Assembly (NCBI RefSeq): GCF_003855495.1
Contig: NZ_CP034086.1
Coordinates: 2,889,501-2,953,500, forward strand
Reading direction: 5' to 3'
Length of the DNA stretch: 64,000 bases
DNA from: Methylocystis rosea
GTDB lineage: Bacteria > Pseudomonadota > Alphaproteobacteria > Rhizobiales > Beijerinckiaceae
Both the position numbers and the translations under genes were made by a program. This document shows positions 8,362 through 17,536 of this stretch, one piece after another (positions within the stretch are counted from its first letter, which is position 1; each line of letters starts with the position of its first letter). The notes under the pieces are model-generated. The model saw only the letters and a list, made by a program, of their open reading frames with translations. It was not told the DNA's origin and did no database searches.

Positions 8362-8796
8362 ATGCATGTTTCGATTGAACAGGCGGACAAAGCGATTGCC
8401 GCGGCGCGCCGCAAGGCCATCGAGCTCGGCACTCAGATGTGCATCGCCGTCGTCGATTCCGGCGGCGTTCTGAAGGCGTTCGAGCGGATGGACGACGCCT
8501 GGGTCGGCAGCATCGACATTGCAATGAAAAAGGCGAAGACCGCCGTCTTCTTCGGCATGCCGACCGGACAGATCGGCAAGCTGTCGCAACCCGGCGGACC
8601 GCTCTATGGCATCGAGCATTCGAATGACGGGCTCATCACCTTTCCCGGCGGACTCCCCATCGTCGACGCTGACGGCGTGATGATCGGCGCCATCGGCGTC
8701 AGCGGTTCGGCCGTGGAGAATGATCATGCGGTCGCGCAGGCGGGCGTCGATACGCTCGGCGTGTGCGACCTCCCCGAGCATCCCTGGCGGACCTGA
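8362..8796 (+). CDS. GlcG/HbpS family heme-binding-like protein
   Basis: The product is 144 residues spanning a single GlcG/HbpS (DUF336) domain: [52 protein letters not shown] and IGAIGVSGS. HbpS members bind heme and GlcG occurs in glycolate loci; the molecular role here is undetermined. AAAAAAAGGAG precedes the ATG at good spacing. There is no signal peptide, so it is probably cytosolic. Confidence 0.85.
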   Translation: MHVSIEQADKAIAAARRKAIELGTQMCIAVVDSGGVLKAFERMDDAWVGSIDIAMKKAKTAVFFGMPTGQIGKLSQPGGPLYGIEHSNDGLITFPGGLPIVDADGVMIGAIGVSGSAVENDHAVAQAGVDTLGVCDLPEHPWRT

Positions 8797-8806
8797 GCCG
8801 CGCGCG

Positions 8807-9334
8807 TTATCGAGGCTTTTTCTTCGGCTTTTTCCGCTTCGCGCCGGGCGCCGTCGTTGCGCTCGGCGTCGCCCTCTGCTCAACCGGCGTCGCAGCTGGC
8901 GCAGGCGGCGGCGCCGATGGGGCGGCCTCCTGCGGTGAAGACGGCGCAACGGATTCGGGCGGCGGCGCGGCGGCGTCGGGTTCGGGCGGCGGCGCGCTCG
9001 GCGCGCCGCTCTCTTCGACGGGCTGCGCATCGGGAGCGGCCGGAGGCTGCGACCGCGAGGCGGCGAACCACCATGTCGCGGCGGCGAGCGTTAAAATCGC
9101 GAGCGCCACCAGGAAGGCGATCCCTCCGCCTCCTCCCCCATTCCCGCCGGAGCGTCGTGGCGGCGGCGGATCAGATGCGGGTCGCGGCGGCGGCGTTTGC
9201 ACGCTCCTCTTTGTGAGGACCGGCGCGCGTCGAGAAGGTGAATCAGACGAATCAGGCGACACGGCGCGATACTGGCTCCACACCCATGCGGAAGGCGGGG
9301 TCTCGCCGCCGCCTCCATTCGAAGAATCCGACAT
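8807..9334 (-). CDS. Hypothetical single-pass protein rich in Ala/Pro/Gly
   Basis: With the ATG at 9334 (GGAGG eight bases upstream) the product is 175 residues. The N-terminal half is low-complexity with PPPRP and PPPPRR stretches and GGNGGGGGG. One membrane segment (IAFLVALAILTLAAATWWFA) is followed by about 90 residues of Pro/Ala/Glu-rich sequence and a lysine-rich tail KRKKPKKKPR. It resembles the disordered anchored proteins common in Hyphomicrobiales. No domain is recognised. An upstream in-frame ATG at 9406 would extend it by 24 residues. Confidence 0.55.
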   Translation of the reverse strand: MSDSSNGGGGETPPSAWVWSQYRAVSPDSSDSPSRRAPVLTKRSVQTPPPRPASDPPPPRRSGGNGGGGGGIAFLVALAILTLAAATWWFAASRSQPPAAPDAQPVEESGAPSAPPPEPDAAAPPPESVAPSSPQEAAPSAPPPAPAATPVEQRATPSATTAPGAKRKKPKKKPR

Positions 9335-9503
9335 TAGCCCGTCCTCCAGAGGCGAATCGTCTGCGCTGGCGACTTGCGCATGTTGCCTCGCCTCGGCGAA
9401 GCTCACAAGTGCGCTACAAGCAAGTCGCGCCGCGCACGCGACACAAAGCCAGGAAGCGCGCTATCTAGTCTGGGCCTTACCCTAAATCAGAGCGAGATCG
9501 TGC

Positions 9504-9989
9504 ATGACCATTAAAGCTGGAGACCGACTCCCCGACGTGAAGCTGACCGTCATGGGCAAGAATGGACCGGAGCCGGTCGCCACGAAGGACTATTTTGCGG
9601 GACGCAGGGTGGCGCTCTTCAGCGTTCCCGGCGCCTATACGCCGACCTGCCACAAGAAACATCTGCCGGGCTTCATCGCCAAGGCGGATGAAATCAAATC
9701 CAAAGGCGTGGACGCCGTGGCGGTCACGGCGGTCAATGACATTTTCGCGCTCGACGCCTGGGTGAAGGAGTCGGGCGGCGGCGACAAGATCGACGCGCTC
9801 GCCGACGGTTCGGCGGCCTTCGCCAAAGCGCTTGGACTCGAACTCGATCTGACCGACGCGGGGCTTGGCGTGCGCGGCAAGCGCTATTCGGCGCTGATCG
9901 ACGACGGCGTCGTGAAATGGATCAATGTCGAGGAGAATTCGAGCGAAGCCAAGGTCTCGACCGCCGAAGCGACGCTCGCCCATCTCTAG
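9504..9989 (+). CDS. Peroxiredoxin, Prx5-like
   Basis: The product is 161 residues. The peroxidatic motif VPGAYTPTCHKKHLPG contains the active Cys; DLTDAGLGVRGKRYSALIDDGVV is the Prx5-type C-terminal half. These enzymes reduce hydrogen peroxide and alkyl hydroperoxides, usually with glutaredoxin or thioredoxin. The resolving Cys of some relatives is absent; the peroxidatic Cys is the only Cys, as in 1-Cys/glutathione-dependent forms. The gene is convergent with pgk. Confidence 0.9.
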   Translation: MTIKAGDRLPDVKLTVMGKNGPEPVATKDYFAGRRVALFSVPGAYTPTCHKKHLPGFIAKADEIKSKGVDAVAVTAVNDIFALDAWVKESGGGDKIDALADGSAAFAKALGLELDLTDAGLGVRGKRYSALIDDGVVKWINVEENSSEAKVSTAEATLAHL

Positions 9990-10030
9990 GCGCTTCTTCC
10001 AGAAGAAACGCGGACCAAGCGTACGCCGTT

Positions 10031-11236
10031 TCAGCGCTGTGAAGATTGCATGAGCGCCGCGACGCCCGGCAGCGTCTTTCCTTCGAGCCATTCGAGAAAG
10101 GCGCCGCCGGCCGTCGACACATAGGAAAATTCCTGCGCGACATGCGCCTGGTTGAGAGCCGCCACGGTGTCGCCGCCGCCGGCGATCGACAGCAGCTTGC
10201 CCTCGACGGTGAGCCGCGCCGCGGTCTGCGCGACGGCGTTCGTGCCTTCGTCGAAGGGCGGCAGTTCAAACGCGCCGAACGGGCCGTTCCACACCAGCGT
10301 CTTGCACGCAGCGAGCAGCGACTCGATATGGGCGATCGATTTCGGCCCGACGTCGAGGATCATGTCGTTTTCGCCGACATGATCGACCGAGACGATATGC
10401 GACGGCGCATGCGCCTCGAATTTTTGCGCGACAATGGCGTCGATCGGCAGCACGACGTCGCAGCCGGCTTTCTCTGCTTTGACGAGGATGTCCCGCGCGG
10501 CCCCCGCGAGATCATGTTCGCACAGCGATTTGCCGACAGGCTTGCCCTGCGCCGCAAGGAAGGTGTTCGCCATGCCGCCGCCGATGACGAGATATTCAAC
10601 CTTCGCGACGAGATTGCCCAGGAGTTCGAGCTTCGTCGACACTTTCGCGCCGCCGACGATCGCCATGACCGGCCGCTGCGGATTGGCGAGCGCCGATTCG
10701 AGCGCTTCGAGTTCCGCCTGCATGGCGCGGCCGGCATAGGCCGGCAGTCTGTGGGCAATGCCTTCGGTCGAGGCGTGCGCGCGATGCGCCGCCGAGAAAG
10801 CGTCGCTGACGAAGATATCGCCGTTCCTGGCGAGCGCGTCGATAAAGTCGGCGGCGTTCTTTTCTTCGCCCTTGTGGAAGCGCGTGTTCTCAAGCAAGGC
10901 GACGTCGCCGTCCTTGAGCCCGTCGACGATCTTCGCCGCAGCGTCGCCGACGCAATCGTCGGCGAAGGCGATCTTGCGTTTCAGAACATGTTCGAGCGTC
11001 GGGACGACCTGGCGCAGCGACTCCGCGTCGACGCGCTGGCCCTTTGGTCGGCCGAAATGCGAAAGCAGAATGACTCTGCCGCCCTTGTCGACGATCTCGT
11101 TGATTGTCGGCAGCGCGCGCTCGATGCGCGTCGCGTCGGTGACGCGCCCATCCTCCATCGGCACATTGAGATCGACACGCAGCAACACGCGCTTTCCTTT
11201 GACGTCGACGTCGTCGAGAGTTTGGAAAGCGGTCAT
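10031..11236 (-). CDS. pgk: Phosphoglycerate kinase
   Basis: The product is 401 residues. It catalyses 1,3-bisphosphoglycerate + ADP to 3-phosphoglycerate + ATP, in glycolysis and, reversed, in the Calvin cycle and gluconeogenesis. The N-terminal signature [11 protein letters not shown], the nucleotide loop [11 protein letters not shown] and the C-terminal [12 protein letters not shown] are all present. The start at 11236 fits the family N-terminus. It lies downstream of gap on the same strand with a hairpin between them (11259-11287). Confidence 0.97.
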   Translation of the reverse strand: MTAFQTLDDVDVKGKRVLLRVDLNVPMEDGRVTDATRIERALPTINEIVDKGGRVILLSHFGRPKGQRVDAESLRQVVPTLEHVLKRKIAFADDCVGDAAAKIVDGLKDGDVALLENTRFHKGEEKNAADFIDALARNGDIFVSDAFSAAHRAHASTEGIAHRLPAYAGRAMQAELEALESALANPQRPVMAIVGGAKVSTKLELLGNLVAKVEYLVIGGGMANTFLAAQGKPVGKSLCEHDLAGAARDILVKAEKAGCDVVLPIDAIVAQKFEAHAPSHIVSVDHVGENDMILDVGPKSIAHIESLLAACKTLVWNGPFGAFELPPFDEGTNAVAQTAARLTVEGKLLSIAGGGDTVAALNQAHVAQEFSYVSTAGGAFLEWLEGKTLPGVAALMQSSQR

Positions 11237-11258
11237 GTCGAGCGTCCAATCGCGGCTT

Positions 11259-11287
11259 GAAAAAGAGACGCGGACCCATGGGTCCGC
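11259..11287 (-). terminator. Hairpin with T-run between gap and pgk
   Basis: On the minus strand the perfect palindrome GCGGACCCATGGGTCCGC (11270-11287) is followed by TCTCTTTTTC. This has the form of an intrinsic terminator and may attenuate read-through from gap into pgk. Confidence 0.55.
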
Positions 11288-11308
11288 GCCGGCGTGGCGG
11301 AACAATGC

Positions 11309-12316
11309 TTAAAGAAGCTTGCCGATCGCGCTCGCCACATCGGTCATGCGGCCGGAGAAGCCCCATTCATTGTCGTACCAGGACAGGATCGACACGAGAT
11401 TGCCGTCGAGGACCTTGGTCTGGTCGAGATGGAAGCAGGACGAGAGCGGATTGTGGTTGAAGTCGATCGACACAAGCTTTTCGTCCGTGTAGCCGAGCAC
11501 GCCCTTGAGCGGACCGTCGGCGGCGGCCTTGATCGCGGCGTGCACCTCGTCCTTCGTCGTCGCCCGCTTGGCGACAAACTTCAGATCGACCGCCGAGACG
11601 TTGGGCGTCGGCACGCGAATGGCGTAGCCGTCGAGCTTGCCGTTCAGCTCCGGCAGCACGAGTCCGACGGCCTTCGCCGCGCCCGTCGAGGTTGGGATCA
11701 TCGACAGCGCCGCCGCGCGAGCGCGGTAGAGATCCTTATGCATCGTGTCGAGCGTTGGCTGATCGCCGGTATAGGAGTGGATCGTCGTCATGATCCCCTT
11801 CTCGATGCCGATCGCTTCGTGCAGCACCTTGGCGACCGGCGCGAGACAGTTCGTCGTGCAGGACGCGTTGGAGATCACGAGATGATCCTTGGTGATCTTG
11901 TCGTGATTGACGCCATAGACGACCGTAATGTCGGCGCCTTCGGCGGGCGCTGAAACCAATACGCGCTTCGCGCCCGCGTCGAGCAGCAATTTGGCCTTGT
12001 CGCGCGCGGTGAAAAGCCCGGTGCATTCCAGCGCGATGTCGATTTTGAGGTCCTTGTAGGGAAGCTCGGCCGGATTTTTGATGGCGGTCACCTGGATGGG
12101 GCCGCGGCCGACGTCGATCGTGTTTCCGGCGACTTTCACCTCATGCGGGAAGCGGCCATGCACTGAGTCATATCGCAACAGATGCGCATTGGTCTCGACC
12201 GGGCCGAGATCGTTGATGGCGACGACTTCGAGGTCCGTGCGTCCGGTCTCGATGATATAGCGCAGGATATTGCGGCCGATGCGCCCGAATCCGTTGATCG
12301 CCACTCTCACGGTCAT
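11309..12316 (-). CDS. gap: Glyceraldehyde-3-phosphate dehydrogenase, type I
   Basis: The product is 335 residues. It oxidises glyceraldehyde-3-phosphate with NAD(P)+ and phosphate. The N-terminal Rossmann motif is [11 protein letters not shown] and the catalytic Cys lies in [28 protein letters not shown] and [13 protein letters not shown] are typical of the C-terminal half. The start at 12316 places the Rossmann motif at the expected distance. It is followed by pgk on the same strand; transketolase and aldolase, often linked, are not in this stretch. Confidence 0.97.
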   Translation of the reverse strand: MTVRVAINGFGRIGRNILRYIIETGRTDLEVVAINDLGPVETNAHLLRYDSVHGRFPHEVKVAGNTIDVGRGPIQVTAIKNPAELPYKDLKIDIALECTGLFTARDKAKLLLDAGAKRVLVSAPAEGADITVVYGVNHDKITKDHLVISNASCTTNCLAPVAKVLHEAIGIEKGIMTTIHSYTGDQPTLDTMHKDLYRARAAALSMIPTSTGAAKAVGLVLPELNGKLDGYAIRVPTPNVSAVDLKFVAKRATTKDEVHAAIKAAADGPLKGVLGYTDEKLVSIDFNHNPLSSCFHLDQTKVLDGNLVSILSWYDNEWGFSGRMTDVASAIGKLL

Positions 12317-12541
12317 TTGGAAAATCTCCTTGCGCCGCCGGAACTCCGCGGCCCTCGCCATCGAGCCTGTGGGCTCTGGAGGCGAGCGTGTGATAGCACC
12401 TCGCGCCCCCCTGTCAACGCGCCGAGGTCGCGCCAATTGGCGCGGTTTCGATTTGCGCGATTCATGCTAGGAACAGGCTGGCAAGCGAATCGTTCGGCGC
12501 GTTCGCCGCGCCGCAAAGCCATGCACATTCTGCGACCGGCG

Positions 12542-12865
12542 ATGAACCACTCAGATAAGCGCGACGAAGAAAACGCCAAGAGGCTCGAGGCCGCCGTCGC
12601 AGAGCTGCAGACGGCGCTCGCTCAGCTGGAGCGCACGGTCGCCGCAAAGCTCGAAGACGAGCTGTCCAGCGCCGAACTCGAAGAAGAACTCGCCGTCATG
12701 CAAGATGATCGGTCGCGTCTCGCCCTCGATCTCGACGCCGCGCTTGCGCGGCAGAACGCCCTGGAGAAAAGCCGCGACGAGGTGCTGCGAAGGCTTGAAG
12801 CGGCAAGCGAAGGCGTCGCCGCGGCGCTCGGCGCGGCAGGCGTCGCCTCGACCCAAGAGGATTGA
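12542..12865 (+). CDS. DUF4164 family coiled-coil protein
   Basis: The product is 107 residues and almost entirely alpha-helical with heptads (AAVAELQTALAQLERTVAAKL, SRDEVLRRLEAASEG), as in DUF4164. This small family is encoded immediately upstream of zapA in alphaproteobacteria, as here (1 bp between stop and start). It is probably linked to cell division through ZapA; the mechanism is unknown. An in-frame ATG at 12521 would add seven residues. Confidence 0.75.
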   Translation: MNHSDKRDEENAKRLEAAVAELQTALAQLERTVAAKLEDELSSAELEEELAVMQDDRSRLALDLDAALARQNALEKSRDEVLRRLEAASEGVAAALGAAGVASTQED

Positions 12866-12866
12866 C

Positions 12867-13262
12867 ATGGCCGCCGTCGTCGTCGCCATCGCCGGTCGCA
12901 CCTATCGCATGTCCTGCGAAGAGGGCGAGGAGCAGCGGATCGAAGAACTCGCGCGTTACGTGGAAAGCAAGATCCAGTCGATGCGCGAGAGTTTCGGCGA
13001 GATCGGCGAGCAGCGCATCATCGTAATGGCCGCGCTCGCAATCGCCGACGAGGCGACGGACGCACGCGCCAAAGCGCAGGCGACGGAAACCGAGTTCGCT
13101 GCGCTGCGCGCCGAACTCGACGCCGCGCGCAAGGCGAACGATGCGGCGTCGGCGCTCGCCGCCAAGGCGCTTGGCGACGCGACGCGTCGGATCTTGAAGC
13201 TCAATGGCGAACTGTCGCCGCCGGCCGCGTCGCCGGACGATGGTCTCGAGCTTGCCCGCTAA
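12867..13262 (+). CDS. zapA: Cell division protein ZapA
   Basis: The product is 131 residues. The ZapA fold is recognisable: VVVAIAGRTYRMSCEEGEEQRIEELARYVESKI, then a long coiled coil with alanine-rich heptads. ZapA binds FtsZ and bundles protofilaments at the Z ring. It directly follows the DUF4164 gene in the usual order. The 6S RNA gene that often follows zapA is not present: a convergent gene ends 3 bp downstream. Confidence 0.9.
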   Translation: MAAVVVAIAGRTYRMSCEEGEEQRIEELARYVESKIQSMRESFGEIGEQRIIVMAALAIADEATDARAKAQATETEFAALRAELDAARKANDAASALAAKALGDATRRILKLNGELSPPAASPDDGLELAR

Positions 13263-13265
13263 AGA

Positions 13266-13862
13266 TTACTTCGTCACGCCCCAATCTTCGAAACTCGGAT
13301 CGCGCTTGGCTTTTTCGAGATTGTCCGCCTGTTCCGACAATTGATAATTCCGGTTTTGCGCCGCCATGGCCTCGGCGCCGTCCTTCATAATCGCGATCTT
13401 CATCTGCTCAGTGGCGAGGCGATTGAGTTCATTGATCCACTGATTGAGAGCGAGCAGCAAGTTGCGTTTGCGCGCTTGTTGAATCTCATGCGACGAATCG
13501 CTGTTCTCCGACAGCGCGAGTTCTTCCTGAGTTTCAGCGATCGTCGCATCGAGCTTCTTGACCTTCTCCTCCGCCGCCGCGACCTTGTCCGGAGCGTCGG
13601 ACTTGGCTTTTTCAAGCGCCGCTTCGGCTTCAGCGCGCGCCTTCTTGAGATTGTCGAGGCCGTTCTGCAGCCATTTCGACTGGATCTTCAGGAGCGAGTC
13701 GCGCGGAACCCCGCTGAGGCTCAGCGAATTCGGAATGGGAAAAATTTCGCCGAGCTGCGCCGCGTCAGCCGGCGCCGCTGAAATCGCGCAGGCGAGCAGG
13801 CCACAAAGAACGGCGCCGGCCAACGTCCTGCGGACGCTGGCCGTTTTGCTGATGAATCTCAT
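13266..13862 (-). CDS. Secreted coiled-coil hypothetical protein
   Basis: The product is 198 residues. The signal peptide (VRRTLAGAVLCGLLACAISAAPADA) is followed by a short region with IFPIPNSLSL and a long charged coiled coil (KKARAEAEAALEKAKSDA, KVAAAEEKVKKLDATIAETQEEL). No enzyme motif is seen. The start at 13862 is chosen because it gives a normal signal peptide. It is predicted periplasmic. The gene is convergent with zapA and divergent from the riboswitch-led thi operon. I do not recognise the family. Confidence 0.65.
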   Translation of the reverse strand: MRFISKTASVRRTLAGAVLCGLLACAISAAPADAAQLGEIFPIPNSLSLSGVPRDSLLKIQSKWLQNGLDNLKKARAEAEAALEKAKSDAPDKVAAAEEKVKKLDATIAETQEELALSENSDSSHEIQQARKRNLLLALNQWINELNRLATEQMKIAIMKDGAEAMAAQNRNYQLSEQADNLEKAKRDPSFEDWGVTK

Positions 13863-14027
13863 GATTTTCTCCCGGTATGCTGCGCTTTTTTCGCGCGCTT
13901 TTCTTTGCGCAAACTGAGCCATCGTTTGACGTCTGGCAAGCCCCGGCGCCAAGTCCCGGCGCCCTGCGGCGAATAAAGGACTGGGCGCAGCGCTTGACTG
14001 CCTCAGCGCTTCGCGTCAGCCTATGTC

Positions 14028-14155
14028 CGCCGGGGGAGCCCGCCCGGCGGCGCTCCAACGACGCCGCCACAGGGCTGAGAGGCCGCAGGACGCGCGAAAC
14101 GCGGGGGCGGCGACCCTTCGAACCTGATCCAGTTGAGACTGGCGGAGGGATGGTG
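14028..14155 (+). promoter_or_regulatory. TPP riboswitch (THI element) of the thi operon
   Basis: The conserved aptamer blocks occur in order: CGGGGGAGCCC at the 5' side, GGGCTGAGA near 14072, then ACCCTTCGAACCTGATC, CAGTTGAGACTGGCGGAGGGA up to about 14151. These match the pyrimidine- and pyrophosphate-sensing helices of the thiamine pyrophosphate aptamer. thiO starts about 30 nt downstream, so ligand binding probably occludes translation initiation, the usual mode in proteobacteria. Confidence 0.93.
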
Positions 14156-14184
14156 TCAGCGAATTTTCCCGAAAGACGGCGCTC

Positions 14185-15243
14185 ATGCTCGCGCGCGTGA
14201 TCGGCGCCGGCGTCGCCGGACTCTGCGCCGCCTATGCGCTGGCGCGGAAGGGCGTGGAGGTGGAGATCGTCGAGCGCGAGTCTGCGCCGGGCCTCGGCTG
14301 CTCGCGTTTCGCCGGCGGCATGATCGCGCCCTGGTGCGAACTGCAAAGCGCCGAGCCCCTAGTCGCGACGCTCGGCGAAGAGGCGCTCGACTTTTGGTCG
14401 CGCGAGCTTGGAGTCGCGACGGTCGCCGGCAGTCTTGTCGTGGCGCCCGCCCGCGAGCGCGCCGAACTCGCCGACTTCGCCCGGCGCACGCGCAATTTCG
14501 ACTCGCTGGACGCAAAGGATATCGCGGCGCTTGAGCCAGATCTCGCCGGCCGCTTCGAGGCGGCGTTGTTTTTTCGACAAGAAGCGCATCTCGATCCCCG
14601 CGCGGCGCTCCGTGCGTTGACCGGGCGCCTCGCGCAAACGCCGAATGTGACGCTGCATGTTCAGCAGGACGCCGCTGCACTGGCGACGATCCCCGATTGG
14701 ATCATCGACTGCCGCGGCTTTGCGGCGCGCGACGCGCTTCCCGGCTTGCGCGGCGTCAAGGGCGAAATGCTGATTCTGCGTAGCGACGAGATTTCCCTGG
14801 CGCGTCCGGTGCGCATGCTGCATCCGCGCCGGCCGGTTTATGTCGTTCCGCGCGGCGAGGGGCTGTTCATGGTCGGCGCGACGATGATCGAGAATGAGGA
14901 GCGCGCGCGGGTCACCGCGCGGTCGGTCGTCGAACTCGTCAACTCCGCCTTTGCGGTCCACCCGGCCTTCGCCGAGGCCGAAATTGTCGAAACCGGCTCG
15001 GACCTCCGTCCCGCCTTCGCCGACAATCTGCCCCGCCTTTTGAAGCGGGGTCACACACTCTATATCAATGGGCTCTACCGCCACGGGTTCCTGCTTGCGC
15101 CGGCGCTGGCGCGCCGCGCGGCTGAGGTCGTCGTAAATGACGCGTATTTCCCAGAGGTGATGGATGCTGATTCAAATCAACGGGCGGCCGCAGGATGTGA
15201 GCGCGACGACGTTGCAAATGCTGCTGGACGAACTGGGGTATGA
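14185..15243 (+). CDS. thiO: Glycine oxidase-type FAD oxidoreductase, thiamine thiazole synthesis
   Basis: The product is 352 residues. It oxidises glycine to the imine used to build the thiazole of thiamine. The FAD-binding start VIGAGVAGLCAAYALARKG, the DAO-family GGMIAPWCE, and the C-terminal LYINGLYRHGFLLAPALARRAA are present. It is the first gene behind the TPP riboswitch. The frame runs about 80 bp into thiS in another frame, giving a roughly 25-residue tail (from about ADSNQRAAAG) not expected for the family. Confidence 0.92.
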   Translation: MLARVIGAGVAGLCAAYALARKGVEVEIVERESAPGLGCSRFAGGMIAPWCELQSAEPLVATLGEEALDFWSRELGVATVAGSLVVAPARERAELADFARRTRNFDSLDAKDIAALEPDLAGRFEAALFFRQEAHLDPRAALRALTGRLAQTPNVTLHVQQDAAALATIPDWIIDCRGFAARDALPGLRGVKGEMLILRSDEISLARPVRMLHPRRPVYVVPRGEGLFMVGATMIENEERARVTARSVVELVNSAFAVHPAFAEAEIVETGSDLRPAFADNLPRLLKRGHTLYINGLYRHGFLLAPALARRAAEVVVNDAYFPEVMDADSNQRAAAGCERDDVANAAGRTGV

Positions 15244-15361
15244 TGAGAAGACCGTCGGCACCGCTTTGAACCAGGAATTCGTGCGCGCCAGGGACCGCGC
15301 CGAGACGCGGCTTCGCGAAGGCGACGCCGTCGAGATCGTGACGCCGAGACAGGGCGGGTGA
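15164..15361 (+). CDS. thiS: Sulfur carrier protein ThiS
   Basis: The product is 65 residues. A ubiquitin-like sulfur carrier ending in the required di-glycine (PRQGG), whose C-terminus is adenylated and thiocarboxylated before sulfur transfer to ThiG. MLIQINGRPQDV and GDAVEIVTP are typical. It starts inside the end of the thiO frame (80-bp overlap) and is followed by thiG. Confidence 0.93.
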   Translation: MLIQINGRPQDVSATTLQMLLDELGYDEKTVGTALNQEFVRARDRAETRLREGDAVEIVTPRQGG

Positions 15362-15370
15362 GCGAGTGTG

Positions 15371-16162
15371 ATGCATACTGACCCGGTGACGCTTTACGAC
15401 GTCCCGCTGGCCTCGCGGCTGCTGCTCGGCACCGCCCGCTATCCGTCGCCGGCGATCCTGGCGGAAGCGATTCGCGCGTCGGGATGCGAGATCGTCACCG
15501 TCTCGCTGCGGCGGGAGGCGGGCGGGGCGCGCGCGGGCGAGGCTTTCTGGAGCCTGATCCGCGCCGTCGGCGTCCGCGTGCTCCCCAATACCGCCGGCTG
15601 CCGCACCGCCAAGGAGGCGATCGCGACCGCGCAAATGGCGCGGGAAGTCTTTGCGACCGACTGGATCAAGCTCGAAGTCATCGGCGAAGAAGATACGCTA
15701 CAGCCTGACGTCTTCGGGCTCGTCGAGGCGGCGCGCGCGCTCTCGGACGACGGCTTCAAGGTTTTTCCCTACACGACCGACGACCTCGTCGTGGCGGAAA
15801 GGCTGCTTGACGCCGGCTGCCGCGTCCTGATGCCCTGGGCGGCGCCGATCGGCTCCGGGCGGGGCGTCAATGACGCTTTCGCCTTGCGGGCGCTGCGCGC
15901 GCATTTTCCCGATACGCCCCTCATCGTCGACGCCGGGCTTGGCGCGCCGTCCCACGCGGCGCTCGTCATGGAAATGGGCTACGACGCCGTGCTGCTCAAC
16001 ACCGCCGTTTCCCGGGCCGGCGACCCCGTCTTGATGGCGCGGGCCTTCGCCCTCGCGATCGAAGCCGGCCGCGCCGGTTTCCGCGCGCAGCCGATGACGC
16101 CGCGCGACATGGCGGAACCTTCGACGCCGATTATCGGCCGTCCCTTCGACAGACTGGCGTAG
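15371..16162 (+). CDS. thiG: Thiazole synthase ThiG
   Basis: The product is 263 residues. A TIM-barrel enzyme that condenses dehydroglycine, DXP and ThiS-thiocarboxylate into the thiazole phosphate. [12 protein letters not shown], the lysine-bearing [10 protein letters not shown], the [13 protein letters not shown] loop and [13 protein letters not shown] are diagnostic. A GTG one codon upstream of the chosen ATG is an alternative. Only 3 bp separate its stop from the thiE-amidase start. Confidence 0.95.
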   Translation: MHTDPVTLYDVPLASRLLLGTARYPSPAILAEAIRASGCEIVTVSLRREAGGARAGEAFWSLIRAVGVRVLPNTAGCRTAKEAIATAQMAREVFATDWIKLEVIGEEDTLQPDVFGLVEAARALSDDGFKVFPYTTDDLVVAERLLDAGCRVLMPWAAPIGSGRGVNDAFALRALRAHFPDTPLIVDAGLGAPSHAALVMEMGYDAVLLNTAVSRAGDPVLMARAFALAIEAGRAGFRAQPMTPRDMAEPSTPIIGRPFDRLA

Positions 16163-16165
16163 CGG

Positions 16166-17536
16166 GTGGCGGCGCTGAGGCTCGATCCGTTCTATCTCAT
16201 CGTCGACGACGCCGACTGGCTTTCCCGCCTGCTGCCGCAGGGCGTTAAGCTCGTGCAGCTGCGGGTGAAGGATCGCGCCGAGCCCGACGTGCGGTCGCAG
16301 ATCGCGACGGCGCGGGAGTTGTGCGCGCGACATGGCGCGCAGCTCGTCGTCAACGACTACTGGCGGCTCGCGTTGGAGGAAGGCTGCGACTTCGTTCATC
16401 TCGGACAGGGGGATCTCGATAGCGCCGATATCGCCGCGCTGCGCCGCGCCGGCGTCAGGATCGGCGTTTCGACGCATGATGAAGCCGAACTTGACCGGGC
16501 GCTGTCGCTCGAGGCGGACTATGTCGCGCTGGGGCCGGTCTATCCCACGCTGCTGAAACAAATGGCCTTTGCGCCGCAGGGTCTCGCCCGGCTCGCAGCC
16601 TGGAAGGCGCAGATCGGCGAGACGCCTCTAGTGGCGATCGGCGGACTGACCCCCGAACGCGCCATCGCCGCGCTTGCCGCGGGCGCCGACAGCGCCTGCG
16701 TCGTCACCGACATTTTGCGCAACGCCGAACCCGAGGCGCGCGCGCGGGAATGGCTGTCTGCGACGCAGCCATGGCGCGACGGCGAAGGTTTCTTCTCGCT
16801 GGACTACGCCGATGCGCGCGTATGCCCCTCCCCTAATCACGGCGAGCGCCTGCGGCCGATCTCGTCGCTGGTGCTTCATTACACGGGAATGCCGACGGGC
16901 GAATCGGCGCTCGCCCTGCTCTGCAATGAGCGCTCCGAGGTCTCGGCGCATTATGTCGTCAACGAAGACGGAAGCATATTGCAGCTCGTGCCGGAGGCGC
17001 GGCGCGCCTGGCATGCCGGGATAAGCTTCTGGGCCGGCGAGACCGACATGAATTCCTCTTCGATTGGAATCGAGATCGTTCACCCCGGCCACGACGACCC
17101 GCGTCCCTATCCGGCCGCGCAAATCGAGGCGACGGCGGCGCTCGCCAAGGACATCTGCCGGCGACATGCGATACCGCCCGAACGCGTGCTGGCCCATTCC
17201 GACATCGCCCCTGGCCGCAAACGCGACCCCGGCGAGTTCTTCCCTTGGGAGGAACTCGCCCGCCTTGGCGTCGGGCGGGTTGTCGAGCAAAACCCGGGTC
17301 TCGGCGCCACGACAGTCTCGCTCGGCGACGCGGGCGCCAAGGTCGCCTCGCTCCAGCGCGACCTCGCGGCTTACGGCTATCGCGTGGAGCAAACCGGCGT
17401 CTATGACGCCCAGACGGTCCAGGCGGTCGAGGCGTTTCAGCGCCACTTCCGCCCCACCCAAGTCGATGGCCGGGCCGACGGCGAAACGCGCGTGGCGCTG
17501 GCGAACCTCCTCGCGACATTGGGAGAACGGGTATGA
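16166..17536 (+). CDS. thiE: Fusion: thiamine phosphate synthase (ThiE) + N-acetylmuramoyl-L-alanine amidase + peptidoglycan-binding domain
   Basis: A single 456-residue frame with a GTG start. Residues 1-200 are a canonical ThiE: VQLRVKDRAE, LVVNDYW, HLGQGDL, GPVYPT and VAIGGL. Residues about 215-362 are an amidase_2 (AmpD/AmiD-like) domain: zinc ligand H238 in VLHYTGM, IGIEIV with E302, and AHSDIAPGRKRDPG carrying H345 and D355. Residues about 385-450 are a PG_binding_1 domain (GDAGAKVASLQRDLAAYGY...FQRHF). No ATG or GTG start in this frame lies between the ThiE and amidase parts. No signal peptide precedes the amidase. It is the fourth gene of the TPP-riboswitch operon and overlaps the next gene by ATGA. 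Fusion of cytosolic thiamine synthesis to peptidoglycan recycling is unexpected. Confidence 0.88.
   Translation: MAALRLDPFYLIVDDADWLSRLLPQGVKLVQLRVKDRAEPDVRSQIATARELCARHGAQLVVNDYWRLALEEGCDFVHLGQGDLDSADIAALRRAGVRIGVSTHDEAELDRALSLEADYVALGPVYPTLLKQMAFAPQGLARLAAWKAQIGETPLVAIGGLTPERAIAALAAGADSACVVTDILRNAEPEARAREWLSATQPWRDGEGFFSLDYADARVCPSPNHGERLRPISSLVLHYTGMPTGESALALLCNERSEVSAHYVVNEDGSILQLVPEARRAWHAGISFWAGETDMNSSSIGIEIVHPGHDDPRPYPAAQIEATAALAKDICRRHAIPPERVLAHSDIAPGRKRDPGEFFPWEELARLGVGRVVEQNPGLGATTVSLGDAGAKVASLQRDLAAYGYRVEQTGVYDAQTVQAVEAFQRHFRPTQVDGRADGETRVALANLLATLGERV

Noticed and set aside
13255..13270. 6S RNA gene expected after zapA
   Set aside because: Only 3 bases separate zapA from the convergent gene, so there is no room.
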